NCBI GenBank assembly: GCA_937995865.1
Contig: CALKJA010000151.1
Location: 1-39,326 of the forward strand
Length of the DNA: 39,326 nucleotides
Direction: 5' to 3'
Source: an uncultured Paracoccaceae bacterium
Lineage (GTDB): Bacteria; Pseudomonadota; Alphaproteobacteria; Rhodobacterales; Rhodobacteraceae
This document shows, one piece after another, positions 8,764 to 18,690 of the stretch. Position numbers and translations under genes: made by a program. Every line of letters starts with the position of its first letter. Positions within the stretch are counted from its first letter, which is position 1. The notes under the pieces were generated by a model that was not told the origin of the DNA, did no database searches, and saw only the letters and a program-made list of their open reading frames with translations.

Positions 8764-11700
8764 CTAGTAGTCTTTCTCCCAGAAAATGCCGATTCCGGTC
8801 TCGCCATCCGACGACGCCGACCCCCGCAAAGTGGTGTTATCACTCAGGTCAAAGTTGAGATTGATCTGAGTGTTTCCGCCACTGCTGAGTTCGACTTCTG
8901 AGTAGATATCATCCGTCAAAGCCTGTCCGATCGCGATTTCGGTTTCGCCCGTTTCGTCATCCGTGCGCACATCGAAATCGTCAACACCAAGCCTTTGCCG
9001 CGCTCGCTCTAAAATGCCATCGCCGCCTGCCCCCGACAATGTACGAACCGAAGATACAAGTTGCGCAACTTGAAGCGCACTAAGAGTATCGATCCCACGT
9101 CCAAATAAGATCCGCGCTAGGATTTCATCCTCCGGCAACTCGGGGATAGATGAAAGTGCAAGTTCCGGCGCATCAATTGGCCCTTCAAGGTCAATCTGCG
9201 CTGTGACCCCCTCAACGGCTGCACTGGCCACAATTGCGATGCGCGGGATAAACGACCCTGTCATCGTGATTTGCCCATCGGTCAGGTCTAGCCTGCGCCC
9301 AAGGAAATCAAGCCGCCCACGTTCGAGAGAAAAACCGCCCGCGGGAACTGGTGAAGCAATCGTACCGCCAACGGTGAGAGCACCTGAAAACGATGCATTG
9401 AGCCCCCGGCCCCTTACAAAAATCGGCGTCTCAGCAACCAGTGTGACGTCAAGCGGAATGGTCGGGCCACCTGCCCCCGCATTCGCAAGCGCTTCAAGCG
9501 ACAGGCCTGCGCGCTCTAGAGTTTTGCGCACCTCAGTATTGGGGGCAAGATGGGTAATCTCTGGAATTGCTTCTGCCCCACCCAGGCCGGTATCTGGGAC
9601 ACGCGCTTCGGTGTCACGGATGCGAACGGAACCGCCGACTAAAAGCCGCTGCTTAACATTACCAGACAAGGTCAAATCCGCGCTCAACGACGTACTCAAC
9701 ACATCTTGGTAGGACAGCGCAAGATCGCGCCCTTGCCCCTGAAGTGCCAATGGATAGGGCGCAGAAAGGCCAACCCGGCCCGCGGCATCTACACGTCCGC
9801 CGTCAGCAAGCGCTCCAGAGAGGCTTATTTCAGCTCCACCATCAGCCATTACCATTTGTGCGGTCAACGGAGACAATTCGATATCCAATGCCGGATCAAA
9901 CAAACGAGCATTGCGCGTTTGAATAGTGCCATTAAGCCCTGACAACTCCGGCGCGCCAATCAAAGACACGTCAAAAGTTACCTCACCTTCCAAAGCACGT
10001 TCGCCCACAAAGGCCTCAGCGATGCCAAGTGGCGCAGTCCCCTGCATGCTTAGCTCGACTGCGCCGTCAGCCAATCCAACGCGGCCCCGCAACGTAGCGT
10101 CTCCACCTGTGTCAGTGCGCAGATTTGCGTCAATGGATTGAGGTCCGCCGAGAGTACCAATCTGGGCCGAGACATCACCCCCCCCCAAAACACCGGGCGC
10201 GAAATGCGCAAGTTCGGCGAGTCGCGCCGTCAATGTTAGCCCATCATTTGGTGCCGAAATTTGTCCGGAGATTGTCCCAGAAACCCCAATCTCAGACGCA
10301 AACGATCCACTAAGCCTTTGCGCGCCTGTTGGGTCTTCCAATCGGACCTGAGCCGAGGCGGCCCCTTCTAGCTGCGCAGATACAAAGCCCAATGAACGCG
10401 CGTCCGCAGTTATCGTCAGCTCAGAGTCTGGGCCAGTGGGGCGCCCTTGAACTGACGCAGTAAGGCCCGGAGTTGCGACGAGGTCTAAATCCAAACGAGC
10501 GCCAGAAGCCAACTCGCTCACAGTTCCAGATACAGACGCCGGACCGGGGATCTGTGCCAAGAAGGCCCCAGCATCGGCGAGATCCAAATCGACAGACAAA
10601 GAGGCATCCGGGCCAGACACAGGGCCTCTGACCCGCGCAACGAGACCCGGCTTTGCCCGAAGCACCGCATCGATAACAGGCGCATCACCAGACAAATCAA
10701 CCCTTAGTCCAAAATCTGATGCTCCGCTAAGCTGCGGCACAAACCGCACCGTATCTGACAACTGACCACGCAGGAAAAGCGCCGGTGTCTGCCCTCCAAG
10801 AACGCCAGCCACTGTAGATTGCAGGCCAAATTCCGTGGAAAGAACCCCATTTAGGCGTTGCTCACCTAGCAAATCACTCAATATAAAATCAACGTCTACT
10901 GGCCCTTCAATCAAATCGGTAAACAGACCAATTTCGCGCAATCCGGCCTCCAACTTAAGCGCGTTGTCGTGGCTCGCAATTGCGCCAGACATCTTCGCCG
11001 TTAGCTCCGGGTTTCTCAGTTCAAAGCGTTCAACACGGGTGCCGTCTTCATCGCGGGTCACGCTCAAAGCAAGCGTGCTCACTGGGGAAAGCAGCGGTTC
11101 AAACATGGGTTGCCCGATATCCAATTCACTGGCGGTGCCATCAAGTGAGACCGCGATAGAGCCACCGGGCAATTCCGCATTAAGGGTGACATTGGCCGCG
11201 ACTTGCCCGGCCAACGGCACGCCTGCCAAAAGTGCTAGCTGTTCAAGGTCAGGAAGATTTGTAGAAAGCTGCGCCTCTAACCCAAAACGACCATCCAGGG
11301 GCACAACTAGTGCGCGACCATCCAAGCGCCCAGCAGCGACCGTTGCAGCGATTTCTTCCAGCGAAAAGCTGCCGTCATCGCTTGCCCACAGCTGGGCCGA
11401 TAAATCCACTTCGGAACCAATCGCCCTTTGAATCGCTGGATCCGCTGAAGAAACGTCCGAAAGCGTCGCAGTGATGAAACCGTCAAACGGCACAGCGCCA
11501 GCCGGTACCAACACGCCATCGCCCTGTAGTTGGAAACGTTCCACAGCAAGCGAGCCGAAAACTATGTCATGGGCGGTCAATGCGACCAGCCAGTCCTCCG
11601 ATTGGGACGCGTCATATCCGATGCTGAGATCAGCGGCCTGTAAGGCCATATCTGTGCCGGGCAAAAGAACAGACTTTGCGCCGCTTAAAGAACCTGTCAA

Positions 11701-12678
11701 AGAGACAAGCGTTGGAGCGCCGTCAGCGTCCAAAGCAGCCCGCCCGCTTAGGTCCAACTGCGCTGTTGCAAGCCGCAGATCATCCATTGAAAACGCCCCA
11801 TCGGCGGCTACAAAGCCCGCAACATAGAGAGAAGTTTCGCTGCCAAAGAAGCCCCGCGAGCCTTCCTCAAGAAGGGGACGGATGTCGCCGACCAATTCCG
11901 CTGAAAAAGCCCGCCCTTCCCCTTGAGCTGTCAGCGAAACAGTACCGGCCAGCCGCTCTTGCCCATCTGTTGCCAGTTCAATCTTAGCCTTGAAATCGTC
12001 TAAAGGCCCAGCCCCGTTCACGCTAAGAGCAACAGGCGGTGCCCCGGGCAACCCAAGCGCAATTGCCACAACTCCACCTGCCGGCTCCACAACGGAGATA
12101 TCCACCGCCAATGCCTCATCACCCGGCGCATATGCCAATTCGATGACGGCCCGGCCAGGTTTGGTATCTGTGCGCGCTACGGTGAGAGCAACATCAAGCC
12201 CGCCATCCGCCAAGACCGCCCGCGCTTCGAGCGTGGCCAGGACCGTCTCCCCCAATAAGGGCTCTGCAAGATGTATTTCCTCAGCAGCCACACGATCAAT
12301 TTGAATCGTGACTGGGAAATCCGGAATCCGAAAATCTGTTGCTTGTGCGCTGGGCGTGGCCACCCCGGTGCTTTGCGGGGCGCGCGCAACAAAGACACGC
12401 TGTGCCTCAAGACTGGTCACTTCAAGGCGACCAGTTAGCAAGGCAGCGCGCGACCAATTCAGACTTACATCCGTTAGCTCGAGCCAAACGCCGGCTTCAT
12501 CGGACACCCGCAACGCGTCCAATTTGGCCACTGAGCTAAACGCGCCCGAGAAGCCATCAATCTCTACCACACGACCGTCGTCGGACAGTGAGCGTTCCAA
12601 AAGGCTCTCAAGCTGCGTGTTTTGCGCGAATGCTCCGGCGGGCATGAGCCAAAGCAGAATTGCCAGAAACCATCTCAA
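8764..12678 (-). CDS. tamB: TamB, translocation and assembly module inner-membrane-anchored protein
   Basis: A 1304-residue TamB/DUF490 protein. It begins with a hydrophobic signal-anchor (MRWFLAILLWLMPAGAFAQ). Then follows a very long repetitive beta-rich region of the AsmA-like beta-taco kind, with recurring LSG, SGTVS and VRGPVSGPD-type units. The conserved C-terminal TamB domain includes the LGGTIASP-like segment, RGRLDFLGRRLDLTDGQITMTG and the IDAPELALSSIPELPEDEILARILFG stretch, ending FWEKDY. TamB spans the periplasm and works with TamA in inserting outer-membrane proteins and moving lipids. The start codon is TTG (12678-12676) and overlaps the tamA TGA by two bases; no ATG occurs before residue 12, and the TTG start gives a proper signal sequence. 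It ends three bases from the convergent lldD stop. Confidence 0.93.
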   Translation of the reverse strand: MRWFLAILLWLMPAGAFAQNTQLESLLERSLSDDGRVVEIDGFSGAFSSVAKLDALRVSDEAGVWLELTDVSLNWSRAALLTGRLEVTSLEAQRVFVARAPQSTGVATPSAQATDFRIPDFPVTIQIDRVAAEEIHLAEPLLGETVLATLEARAVLADGGLDVALTVARTDTKPGRAVIELAYAPGDEALAVDISVVEPAGGVVAIALGLPGAPPVALSVNGAGPLDDFKAKIELATDGQERLAGTVSLTAQGEGRAFSAELVGDIRPLLEEGSRGFFGSETSLYVAGFVAADGAFSMDDLRLATAQLDLSGRAALDADGAPTLVSLTGSLSGAKSVLLPGTDMALQAADLSIGYDASQSEDWLVALTAHDIVFGSLAVERFQLQGDGVLVPAGAVPFDGFITATLSDVSSADPAIQRAIGSEVDLSAQLWASDDGSFSLEEIAATVAAGRLDGRALVVPLDGRFGLEAQLSTNLPDLEQLALLAGVPLAGQVAANVTLNAELPGGSIAVSLDGTASELDIGQPMFEPLLSPVSTLALSVTRDEDGTRVERFELRNPELTAKMSGAIASHDNALKLEAGLREIGLFTDLIEGPVDVDFILSDLLGEQRLNGVLSTEFGLQSTVAGVLGGQTPALFLRGQLSDTVRFVPQLSGASDFGLRVDLSGDAPVIDAVLRAKPGLVARVRGPVSGPDASLSVDLDLADAGAFLAQIPGPASVSGTVSELASGARLDLDLVATPGLTASVQGRPTGPDSELTITADARSLGFVSAQLEGAASAQVRLEDPTGAQRLSGSFASEIGVSGTISGQISAPNDGLTLTARLAELAHFAPGVLGGGDVSAQIGTLGGPQSIDANLRTDTGGDATLRGRVGLADGAVELSMQGTAPLGIAEAFVGERALEGEVTFDVSLIGAPELSGLNGTIQTRNARLFDPALDIELSPLTAQMVMADGGAEISLSGALADGGRVDAAGRVGLSAPYPLALQGQGRDLALSYQDVLSTSLSADLTLSGNVKQRLLVGGSVRIRDTEARVPDTGLGGAEAIPEITHLAPNTEVRKTLERAGLSLEALANAGAGGPTIPLDVTLVAETPIFVRGRGLNASFSGALTVGGTIASPVPAGGFSLERGRLDFLGRRLDLTDGQITMTGSFIPRIAIVASAAVEGVTAQIDLEGPIDAPELALSSIPELPEDEILARILFGRGIDTLSALQVAQLVSSVRTLSGAGGDGILERARQRLGVDDFDVRTDDETGETEIAIGQALTDDIYSEVELSSGGNTQINLNFDLSDNTTLRGSASSDGETGIGIFWEKDY

Positions 12679-14447
12679 AACGCCTGCCCCAATCCGATAT
12701 ATATCCCATAAGACATGCCGGGATCGGACGCATTCCCCACAGGCACGCCAACGTCAAGCCTGATAGGCCCAAGGGGCGTGTTGTAACGTAGGCCAAGCCC
12801 TGCCCCTGCATGGCTTTTTCCATTTTTTAGATCGCCACCCTCGGAGATGAAGCCAAAATCGGCAAATCCTACCATGGTAAGGTTGCGCCCGATATCTTGC
12901 CGCAGTTCCATTGAAAGGCCCGCAAAGCCTCGCCCGCCAACGGTGGATCCAGCCTGATCCACGCCAAGCGATTGATACCCCTGCCCGCGCACTGATCCGC
13001 CGCCGCCGGAGAAGAACAGAAATTCCGGTGGCGTGTCTGAAATCTCTGCCCCGTAGACACCGCCAAACTGCAACCGGCCCGCCGCAACAAGGTCATCGCC
13101 AAAGCTTCGATATGCCCGCAAGTCTGCGGAAACGCGCGCGCCGGTTGCGCTACCATCGAGACCAACAAATGGCTTAATCTCAATCGCCGCAAATGTGCCA
13201 TCCGTTGGGTTTAACGGATCATTGCGTCTGTCTCTCTCGGCATCAACGGCAAGGATCAGATGCCGAAACTGGCGCGTTCCAAAGCTGTCTGTGGTTTCAG
13301 ATGCGCGCAGGCCGATCATCACACCAATGGCCAAGTCTTCATCAACCTGACGTTCGCGGCGCGCACCCATCTCAAATAGCTGGGACGTGAATGCCACCTC
13401 ATCAAGGCGCTCAAGCGTGGCAAAGAGCTCAAGCGTATCGTCAGAGCGCCGGAAGCCGGGCACGCTTAGGCTTGTACCAAGATTGTAATCAATCCCCCCA
13501 CTGTCGCCTCCAATCCCTTCAACTTCGGCGTCAAAACGCAAACGCTCGGCACCGCCAAGCGCATTGCGGTGCAGCCAGAAAGCTTCCAGAGAAAAGCCTG
13601 CATTGCTTTCGAGTTGTGCTCCAAAGCCCACGCGCCGGGCGGCCGCGGCTTCTAGATCGAGAGCATAGTCCAGCGTGTCATCCGCGTTGGGAATACCTTG
13701 TTCCTTCAATACCACCGATGAAAACGCACCCGTTGCGACAAGACGGGCCCGCGCATCGCGCACTGCTTTCGGTGTATACCCCTGCCCGGACGGAAAACCC
13801 GCGATTTGCCGGAGCCTCTCTGGATTGTATCCTTCTGCATCCCCAACCAACAGCTTACCAAAGGTCAACGCGGGGCCTGGATCGACGCTCAGAACCACAT
13901 CAAGCCTTTGATCTGCATGACGAGCGGTAATCTGTTGCCCTGATATTTGGGCCTTTGCGTGCGAGGCCTCGCGCCACTCATCCAAAGCCTTTGATGCCGC
14001 TGCGCGGATCTGACCGGTGCCTGCAACGGCACCCGGAGCAAAGCCTGACGCCGCAGATGCCTTGGGTGCAAGAGGGCCAATCTGCGCTTGGCCAAACCGA
14101 AACCTCGGGCCGGGTTCCACGAGAATTTCAACCGGCGTGACCAAAGCCGGAGGTCGAAACGTGCTCAAGCCAGAGGCTTCTTGGCCCGCCAACTTTATCG
14201 AGACAACCGGGCTGAAAAACCCTTCTTCATACAACACCGCGACCAAACGCGCATAATCGCCCTTCGCGGCTGCGACAAAATCATCAGACCGCGCCCCGTC
14301 TTGCACATCAAGAACCAGCGCTTCGCCATTAAGCCGGGAGGTCAAACCTGCATCGCCAGACGTCACGCGCAGCGATTGAGATGTAGCAAAACCTGCGCAA
14401 GCGGAAAAGGCGCATGCCATACTCAGCGCTATAATGAACCGTTGCAT
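12675..14447 (-). CDS. tamA: TamA, outer-membrane BamA/TamA-family assembly protein
   Basis: A 590-residue Omp85-superfamily protein. A signal peptide (MQRFIIALSMACAFSACAGFA) precedes POTRA domains covering roughly residues 25-255. The C-terminal half is a 16-strand beta-barrel with the lid-lock-like GGGGSVRGQGYQSLG motif. The last strand, MSYGIYIGLGQAF, ends in Phe, the usual outer-membrane insertion signal. It pairs with TamB for assembly of some autotransporters and other barrels. GGAAAGAG upstream of the ATG at 14447 is a fair ribosome site. It is first in the two-gene operon and is coupled to tamB by the shared TTGA bases. Confidence 0.93.
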   Translation of the reverse strand: MQRFIIALSMACAFSACAGFATSQSLRVTSGDAGLTSRLNGEALVLDVQDGARSDDFVAAAKGDYARLVAVLYEEGFFSPVVSIKLAGQEASGLSTFRPPALVTPVEILVEPGPRFRFGQAQIGPLAPKASAASGFAPGAVAGTGQIRAAASKALDEWREASHAKAQISGQQITARHADQRLDVVLSVDPGPALTFGKLLVGDAEGYNPERLRQIAGFPSGQGYTPKAVRDARARLVATGAFSSVVLKEQGIPNADDTLDYALDLEAAAARRVGFGAQLESNAGFSLEAFWLHRNALGGAERLRFDAEVEGIGGDSGGIDYNLGTSLSVPGFRRSDDTLELFATLERLDEVAFTSQLFEMGARRERQVDEDLAIGVMIGLRASETTDSFGTRQFRHLILAVDAERDRRNDPLNPTDGTFAAIEIKPFVGLDGSATGARVSADLRAYRSFGDDLVAAGRLQFGGVYGAEISDTPPEFLFFSGGGGSVRGQGYQSLGVDQAGSTVGGRGFAGLSMELRQDIGRNLTMVGFADFGFISEGGDLKNGKSHAGAGLGLRYNTPLGPIRLDVGVPVGNASDPGMSYGIYIGLGQAF

Positions 14448-14772
14448 TTAAGTCTCTTTCCAATAGGCCCGCGCAATCCCGGCCAAGCGAACACGTCAGT
14501 GCCGGTACCAGACCCTATATGTGGTGCTATGCACCTGTGCGCGCAGAGGTTTCACGCCATACTTAGAATTGCAACGCGCTGAAACGCGCGCACGAATTTT
14601 TGGCAAATGCCCGCCACTTTGGCTCGGACGTTGCGCTTTGAAGTAAAAACGCCTTAGCTCCATTCTTGCACTGCCCAACAGTTTACGTCATGGCACACTC
14701 ACTGCGTTCATGTTGGCGCTAACATAGGCATCTTGTTCGCCAGAATGTTCTGCGCGCGAAATGGAGTTAAGA
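14448..14772. other. 325-bp divergent intergenic region, tamA / glucan operon
   Basis: This is the only gap longer than 300 bp. It contains the tamA ribosome site at its left end, the LacI-type operator near 14710-14725, and the aglA ribosome site GGAG at 14763-14766. Promoters for tamA (minus) and for the seven-gene glucan operon (plus) must lie here, but I could not find a pair of -35/-10 boxes good enough to name. I see no RNA gene, riboswitch or plausible short gene. Confidence 0.6.
14710..14725. promoter_or_regulatory. LacI-family-type operator upstream of aglA-glg operon
   Basis: ATGTTGGCGCTAACAT is a 16-bp even palindrome with a CG-type centre and one mismatched pair. This is the shape of sites bound by LacI-family sugar regulators, including AglR-type repressors of alpha-glucoside genes in alphaproteobacteria. 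It lies about 48 bp before the aglA start. No LacI-family gene is in the window, so the regulator is inferred only from the site. Confidence 0.6.
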
Positions 14773-16374
14773 ATGAGCAAACCGGCAGATTGGTGGCGTG
14801 GATCCGTCACGTATCAGATTTACCCCCGTTCTTTCATGGACAGCAATGACGACGGGATAGGTGACCTTAAGGGGATCACCCAACGGCTTGAGCATGTTGC
14901 CTCATTGGGTGTGGATGCAATCTGGCTGTCACCGGTTTTTGCGTCTCCGATGAAAGATATGGGTTATGACGTGTCGGACTACACCGATATCGACCCGCTT
15001 TTTGGCGATTTGGCTGACTTTGATGCACTTACCGCTCGCGCGCACGAGCTTGGTCTTAAAGTCATCATTGATCAGGTGATTTCGCACGCGTCTGATCAGC
15101 ACCCCTATTTCGAAGAAAGCCGTCAAAGCCGCGACAATTCCAAATCCGATTGGTTTGTCTGGGGCAGCGCGAATTACGATGGCACTCCGCCAACAAACTG
15201 GATGAGCGTTTTCGGAGGGCCGTCCTGGACATGGGATAGCCGCCGCCAGCAATACTATATGCACAACTTCTTGTCTTCGCAGCCGGATTGGAATTTCCAC
15301 AATCCCGAGGTGCAGGACTATATGCTTGCCAACATGCGGTTTTGGCTTGAGCGCGGCGTAGATGGCTTCCGGCTTGATACAGTGAACTACTACTTCCACG
15401 ATGCTCTTTTCCGGGACAACCCGGCAAACCCATCTGATTGGGGGCCCACAGCGTCAAAACCCCATGACATGCAGATGCATCTCTTTTCCAAATCTCAACC
15501 CGAGAATCCCGCCTTTCTGGAACGGATCCGTGCGCTTTTGGACGAGTTCGATGCGCGAGCAACCGTCGGAGAGGTCGGCGACAGTCACAAAGCCATGGAG
15601 CTGATGGGCGAATACACCACCGGAAATCGGCTCAACATGGCCTATAGCTTTGATTTACTTGGCCCAACCTACACGCCCGCCTATTTTGAAGACCGCTTGT
15701 CTGCATTCTTCAAAGGCGCGTCAGATGGATGGCCCTGCTGGGCGTTTTCCAATCATGACGTGCCGCGTCACGCGGGTCGTTTCCTACCCAATGGTAAGGA
15801 TCTTGATGCGATCGCCAAACAGTCTGCAGCACTCTTGCTGACGTTCCAAGGATCCGTTTGCCTATACCAAGGCGAGGAGTTGGGTCTGGTCGATACTGAA
15901 CTTGCCTTTGAGGAACTAACAGACGTGCAAGGGATTGCTTATTGGCCCGAGCCCGTAGGCAGGGATAACAACCGCACCCCAATTCCATGGACTAAAGGCG
16001 CCGCAAACGCTGGGTTTTCGAACGCGAACAGCACGTGGTTGCCGGTGAAAGAGCCCGCGAAAGCCCGGGCAGTGGATCAACAAGAAGATGACCCGAAAAG
16101 TGTGCTCAACTTCTATCGAGAGATACTGAAACTTCGCAAAGGTCATGAAGATCTGCGCACAGGAGCCATAACCTTTCTTGATATGCCGCACCCTGTAATG
16201 GGATATGAGCGTGGAGAAGATTGGCTTTGCGTTTTCAATCTCTCAAATGAGGCGGTTAGCGTTGAGCTGCCTAACACGATTGAGGCCCCTGAGGTTGCCG
16301 AGGATGCGACACTTAAGGGCAAAGTGCTGAAACTAGGCCCCTCCGGTTTTGCTATCGCTCAAAAGGCGCGTTAG
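14773..16374 (+). CDS. aglA: Alpha-glucosidase, GH13 (AglA type)
   Basis: A 533-residue GH13 exo-alpha-glucosidase that would release glucose from maltose, short malto-oligosaccharides or sucrose in the cytoplasm; no signal peptide is present. Catalytic residues: Asp202 in GVDGFRLDTVNYYFHD, Glu267 in TVGEVGD, and Asp329 in FSNHDVPR. Thr after the nucleophile (LDT) is the feature usually linked to alpha-1,4 rather than alpha-1,6 preference, and the sequence resembles the GH13_23 alpha-glucosidases. I place the start at the ATG at 14773, six bases after GGAG, rather than at 14761, where no ribosome site precedes. It leads the glucan operon; the usual aglEFGK transporter genes are absent from the window. 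Confidence 0.9.
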   Translation: MSKPADWWRGSVTYQIYPRSFMDSNDDGIGDLKGITQRLEHVASLGVDAIWLSPVFASPMKDMGYDVSDYTDIDPLFGDLADFDALTARAHELGLKVIIDQVISHASDQHPYFEESRQSRDNSKSDWFVWGSANYDGTPPTNWMSVFGGPSWTWDSRRQQYYMHNFLSSQPDWNFHNPEVQDYMLANMRFWLERGVDGFRLDTVNYYFHDALFRDNPANPSDWGPTASKPHDMQMHLFSKSQPENPAFLERIRALLDEFDARATVGEVGDSHKAMELMGEYTTGNRLNMAYSFDLLGPTYTPAYFEDRLSAFFKGASDGWPCWAFSNHDVPRHAGRFLPNGKDLDAIAKQSAALLLTFQGSVCLYQGEELGLVDTELAFEELTDVQGIAYWPEPVGRDNNRTPIPWTKGAANAGFSNANSTWLPVKEPAKARAVDQQEDDPKSVLNFYREILKLRKGHEDLRTGAITFLDMPHPVMGYERGEDWLCVFNLSNEAVSVELPNTIEAPEVAEDATLKGKVLKLGPSGFAIAQKAR

Positions 16375-16482
16375 GTTCGGTTTGAGGGCTTTGTTTTTGG
16401 CCAAATTGGCACTGGGTTGCTCCCACACTGCCAGCTGTGTGACGTTTGTTTTACGAAGGCGCTTTGAATTAAGGGATACCCC

Positions 16483-18666
16483 ATGACCGAAACGCATCTG
16501 CCACCGCACATGACCGCGGATGATTTGGCTGCGCTGCTCGAAGCGCGCCACCCTGCACCGTTTGATGTTCTGGGTGTGCACACGGTAAAGGGCAAACCTT
16601 GGCTTGTTGCCATCATTCCTGATGCAGTAGGCGTGTCTGCCGCTTTTGGCAAAAAAGCTGTCGAAATCCCTCGGCTATCAGGGCCAGTCTTTGCAGGACC
16701 AGTTCCAAAGTCCAAAGCCTCGCATACACTTACGGCGACGTTTGAAGACGGCGAGGATTGGACGTTTGAAGACCCTTACAGATTTGGCCCTGTGATCGGG
16801 GACGTAGATCAATACCTGTTGGGTGAAGGGACACATCGCCGGCTTTGGGAAACTCTGGGCGCTCATGTGTCAAAGATCGACGGCGTAAAAGGTACCCATT
16901 TCGCTGTTTGGGCACCTAATGCACAGCGTGTGAGTGTTGTCGGGGATTTCAACAGCTGGGATGGCCGCCGCGCGCCCATGCGCCGCGTCGGCAACACCGG
17001 CGCTTGGGAAATTTTCCTGCCTAATATTGGCGAAGGTGCCACTTATAAATTCGAAATTTCGTCTCAGGGGTCGGTATTTGAAAAGGCGGATCCTTGCGGA
17101 TTTGGGGCCGAACACCCCCCAGCGACCGGATCGGTCGTCCGCGATATCTCTGGCTACGGTTGGGATGATAGCGAATGGATGAGCACACGCGCCGTAAAAC
17201 ATCGCCGCGATGAGCCCATTTCCATTTATGAGGTGCATCTTGGCTCTTGGCGGCGGGCTGCCGATAACCGCAAGCTTTCGTACAAAGAGCTTGCGACGGA
17301 ATTGGTCGAATACGCCAAATACATGGGCTTCACCCATTTGGAATTCCTTCCGATCAGTGAATTCCCGTTTGACGGTTCTTGGGGCTATCAACCTGTGGGA
17401 ATGTATGCCCCCACAATCCGCTTCGGCCCCCCCCATGAGTTCCGCGATCTTGTGGAAGCCGCGCATAAGGCAGGGCTTGGTGTGCTTTTGGACTGGGTGC
17501 CGGGGCATTTTCCATCAGACGCGCACGGATTGGCAGAGTTTGATGCAACGCATCTATATGAGCATGCAGACCCGCGCGAAGGGTTCCACCAAGACTGGAA
17601 CACGTTGATCTACAATTACGGTCGCACAGAGGTGAAAAATTACCTCACTGCCAATGCCGTCTATTGGCTAAAAGAATACCACGTCGACGGCATCCGAGTG
17701 GATGCAGTCGCCTCAATGCTCTACCGCGACTATAGCCGTGATCACGATCAGTGGGTGCCCAACAAAGATGGCGGCCGCGAAAACTATGAGGCCATCGATT
17801 TCCTTAAAGAGATGAACACCGTCGCGTATGCCGAAGTTGACGGCATCATGACAGTGGCCGAAGAATCAACCGCGTTTCCGGGTGTATCGTCCCCGGTTGA
17901 TGCAGGCGGTTTGGGTTTCGGGTTCAAATGGAACATGGGGTGGATGAACGATACGCTGCGCTACATCGAGAAAGATCCGATCTATCGCCAGTATGACCAT
18001 CATCTGATGACATTCCCGATCGATTATTCTTTCTCCGAGAATTTCATTTTGCCGATTTCACATGATGAAGTGGTGCATGGCAAAGGCTCGATGATTGCAA
18101 AGATGCCCGGTAACGAATGGGAGAAGTTTGCCAATTTGCGGGCCTATTACGGGTTCATGTGGTCACATCCCGGCAAGAAGCTTCTCTTCATGGGCTGTGA
18201 GTTTGCCCAATGGGAAGAATGGAACCACGACGAAAGCCTCGATTGGGATGCTTTGCACGGCCCCCTTCAGCAAGGCATGCAAAATCTCGTCCGGGATCTT
18301 AACCACGTCTATCGTGACACCCCTGCCCTATATCGCCGTGATTGCGAGCCTTCGGGCTTCCGCTGGTTGGAAAATGACCCCGGTCAAAGCCTAACATCAT
18401 TTGCGCGCTTCGGGGAAGACGGTGACGCGCCTGTGGTTGTGGTCTGCAACTTTACACCAATCGAACGCACCGGCGTGCGGATCGGTGTTCCAGAAGCTGG
18501 GACATGGTGCGAGATCCTTAATTCCGACGCGGACACCTATGGCGGCGGGAACCGTTGCAATGAGACCGACGTACACAGTGATGAAATCGCGTGGAGTGAC
18601 CTTCCACAATCGATTGAAATTAACGTACCGCCGTTGAGTACTGTGATTTTTCAACGCAAGGCGTAA
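16483..18666 (+). CDS. glgB: 1,4-alpha-glucan branching enzyme GlgB
   Basis: A 727-residue GH13 branching enzyme with the full-length two-module N-terminus found in E. coli GlgB: an N-terminal domain (about 1-110), a CBM48 (about 120-225, FAVWAPNAQRVSVVGDFNSWDG) and then the catalytic barrel. Catalytic residues are Asp407 (VDGIRVDAVASMLYRDYSR), Glu460 (TVAEEST) and Asp528 (PISHDEVVHGKGSM), each two positions beyond the E. coli equivalents. It moves alpha-1,4 chains to alpha-1,6 positions during glycogen synthesis. A 108-bp gap separates it from aglA, larger than other gaps in the operon, so a secondary promoter is possible. AAGGGA lies before the ATG. Confidence 0.97.
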   Translation: MTETHLPPHMTADDLAALLEARHPAPFDVLGVHTVKGKPWLVAIIPDAVGVSAAFGKKAVEIPRLSGPVFAGPVPKSKASHTLTATFEDGEDWTFEDPYRFGPVIGDVDQYLLGEGTHRRLWETLGAHVSKIDGVKGTHFAVWAPNAQRVSVVGDFNSWDGRRAPMRRVGNTGAWEIFLPNIGEGATYKFEISSQGSVFEKADPCGFGAEHPPATGSVVRDISGYGWDDSEWMSTRAVKHRRDEPISIYEVHLGSWRRAADNRKLSYKELATELVEYAKYMGFTHLEFLPISEFPFDGSWGYQPVGMYAPTIRFGPPHEFRDLVEAAHKAGLGVLLDWVPGHFPSDAHGLAEFDATHLYEHADPREGFHQDWNTLIYNYGRTEVKNYLTANAVYWLKEYHVDGIRVDAVASMLYRDYSRDHDQWVPNKDGGRENYEAIDFLKEMNTVAYAEVDGIMTVAEESTAFPGVSSPVDAGGLGFGFKWNMGWMNDTLRYIEKDPIYRQYDHHLMTFPIDYSFSENFILPISHDEVVHGKGSMIAKMPGNEWEKFANLRAYYGFMWSHPGKKLLFMGCEFAQWEEWNHDESLDWDALHGPLQQGMQNLVRDLNHVYRDTPALYRRDCEPSGFRWLENDPGQSLTSFARFGEDGDAPVVVVCNFTPIERTGVRIGVPEAGTWCEILNSDADTYGGGNRCNETDVHSDEIAWSDLPQSIEINVPPLSTVIFQRKA

Positions 18667-18690
18667 AAAGACAATAAGGGGAGAAACAAT

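Noticed and set aside
16375..16482. 108-bp gap before glgB considered as a leader RNA or riboswitch
   Set aside because: Only weak inverted repeats (CACAC/GTGTG) are present and no known regulatory RNA architecture is recognisable.
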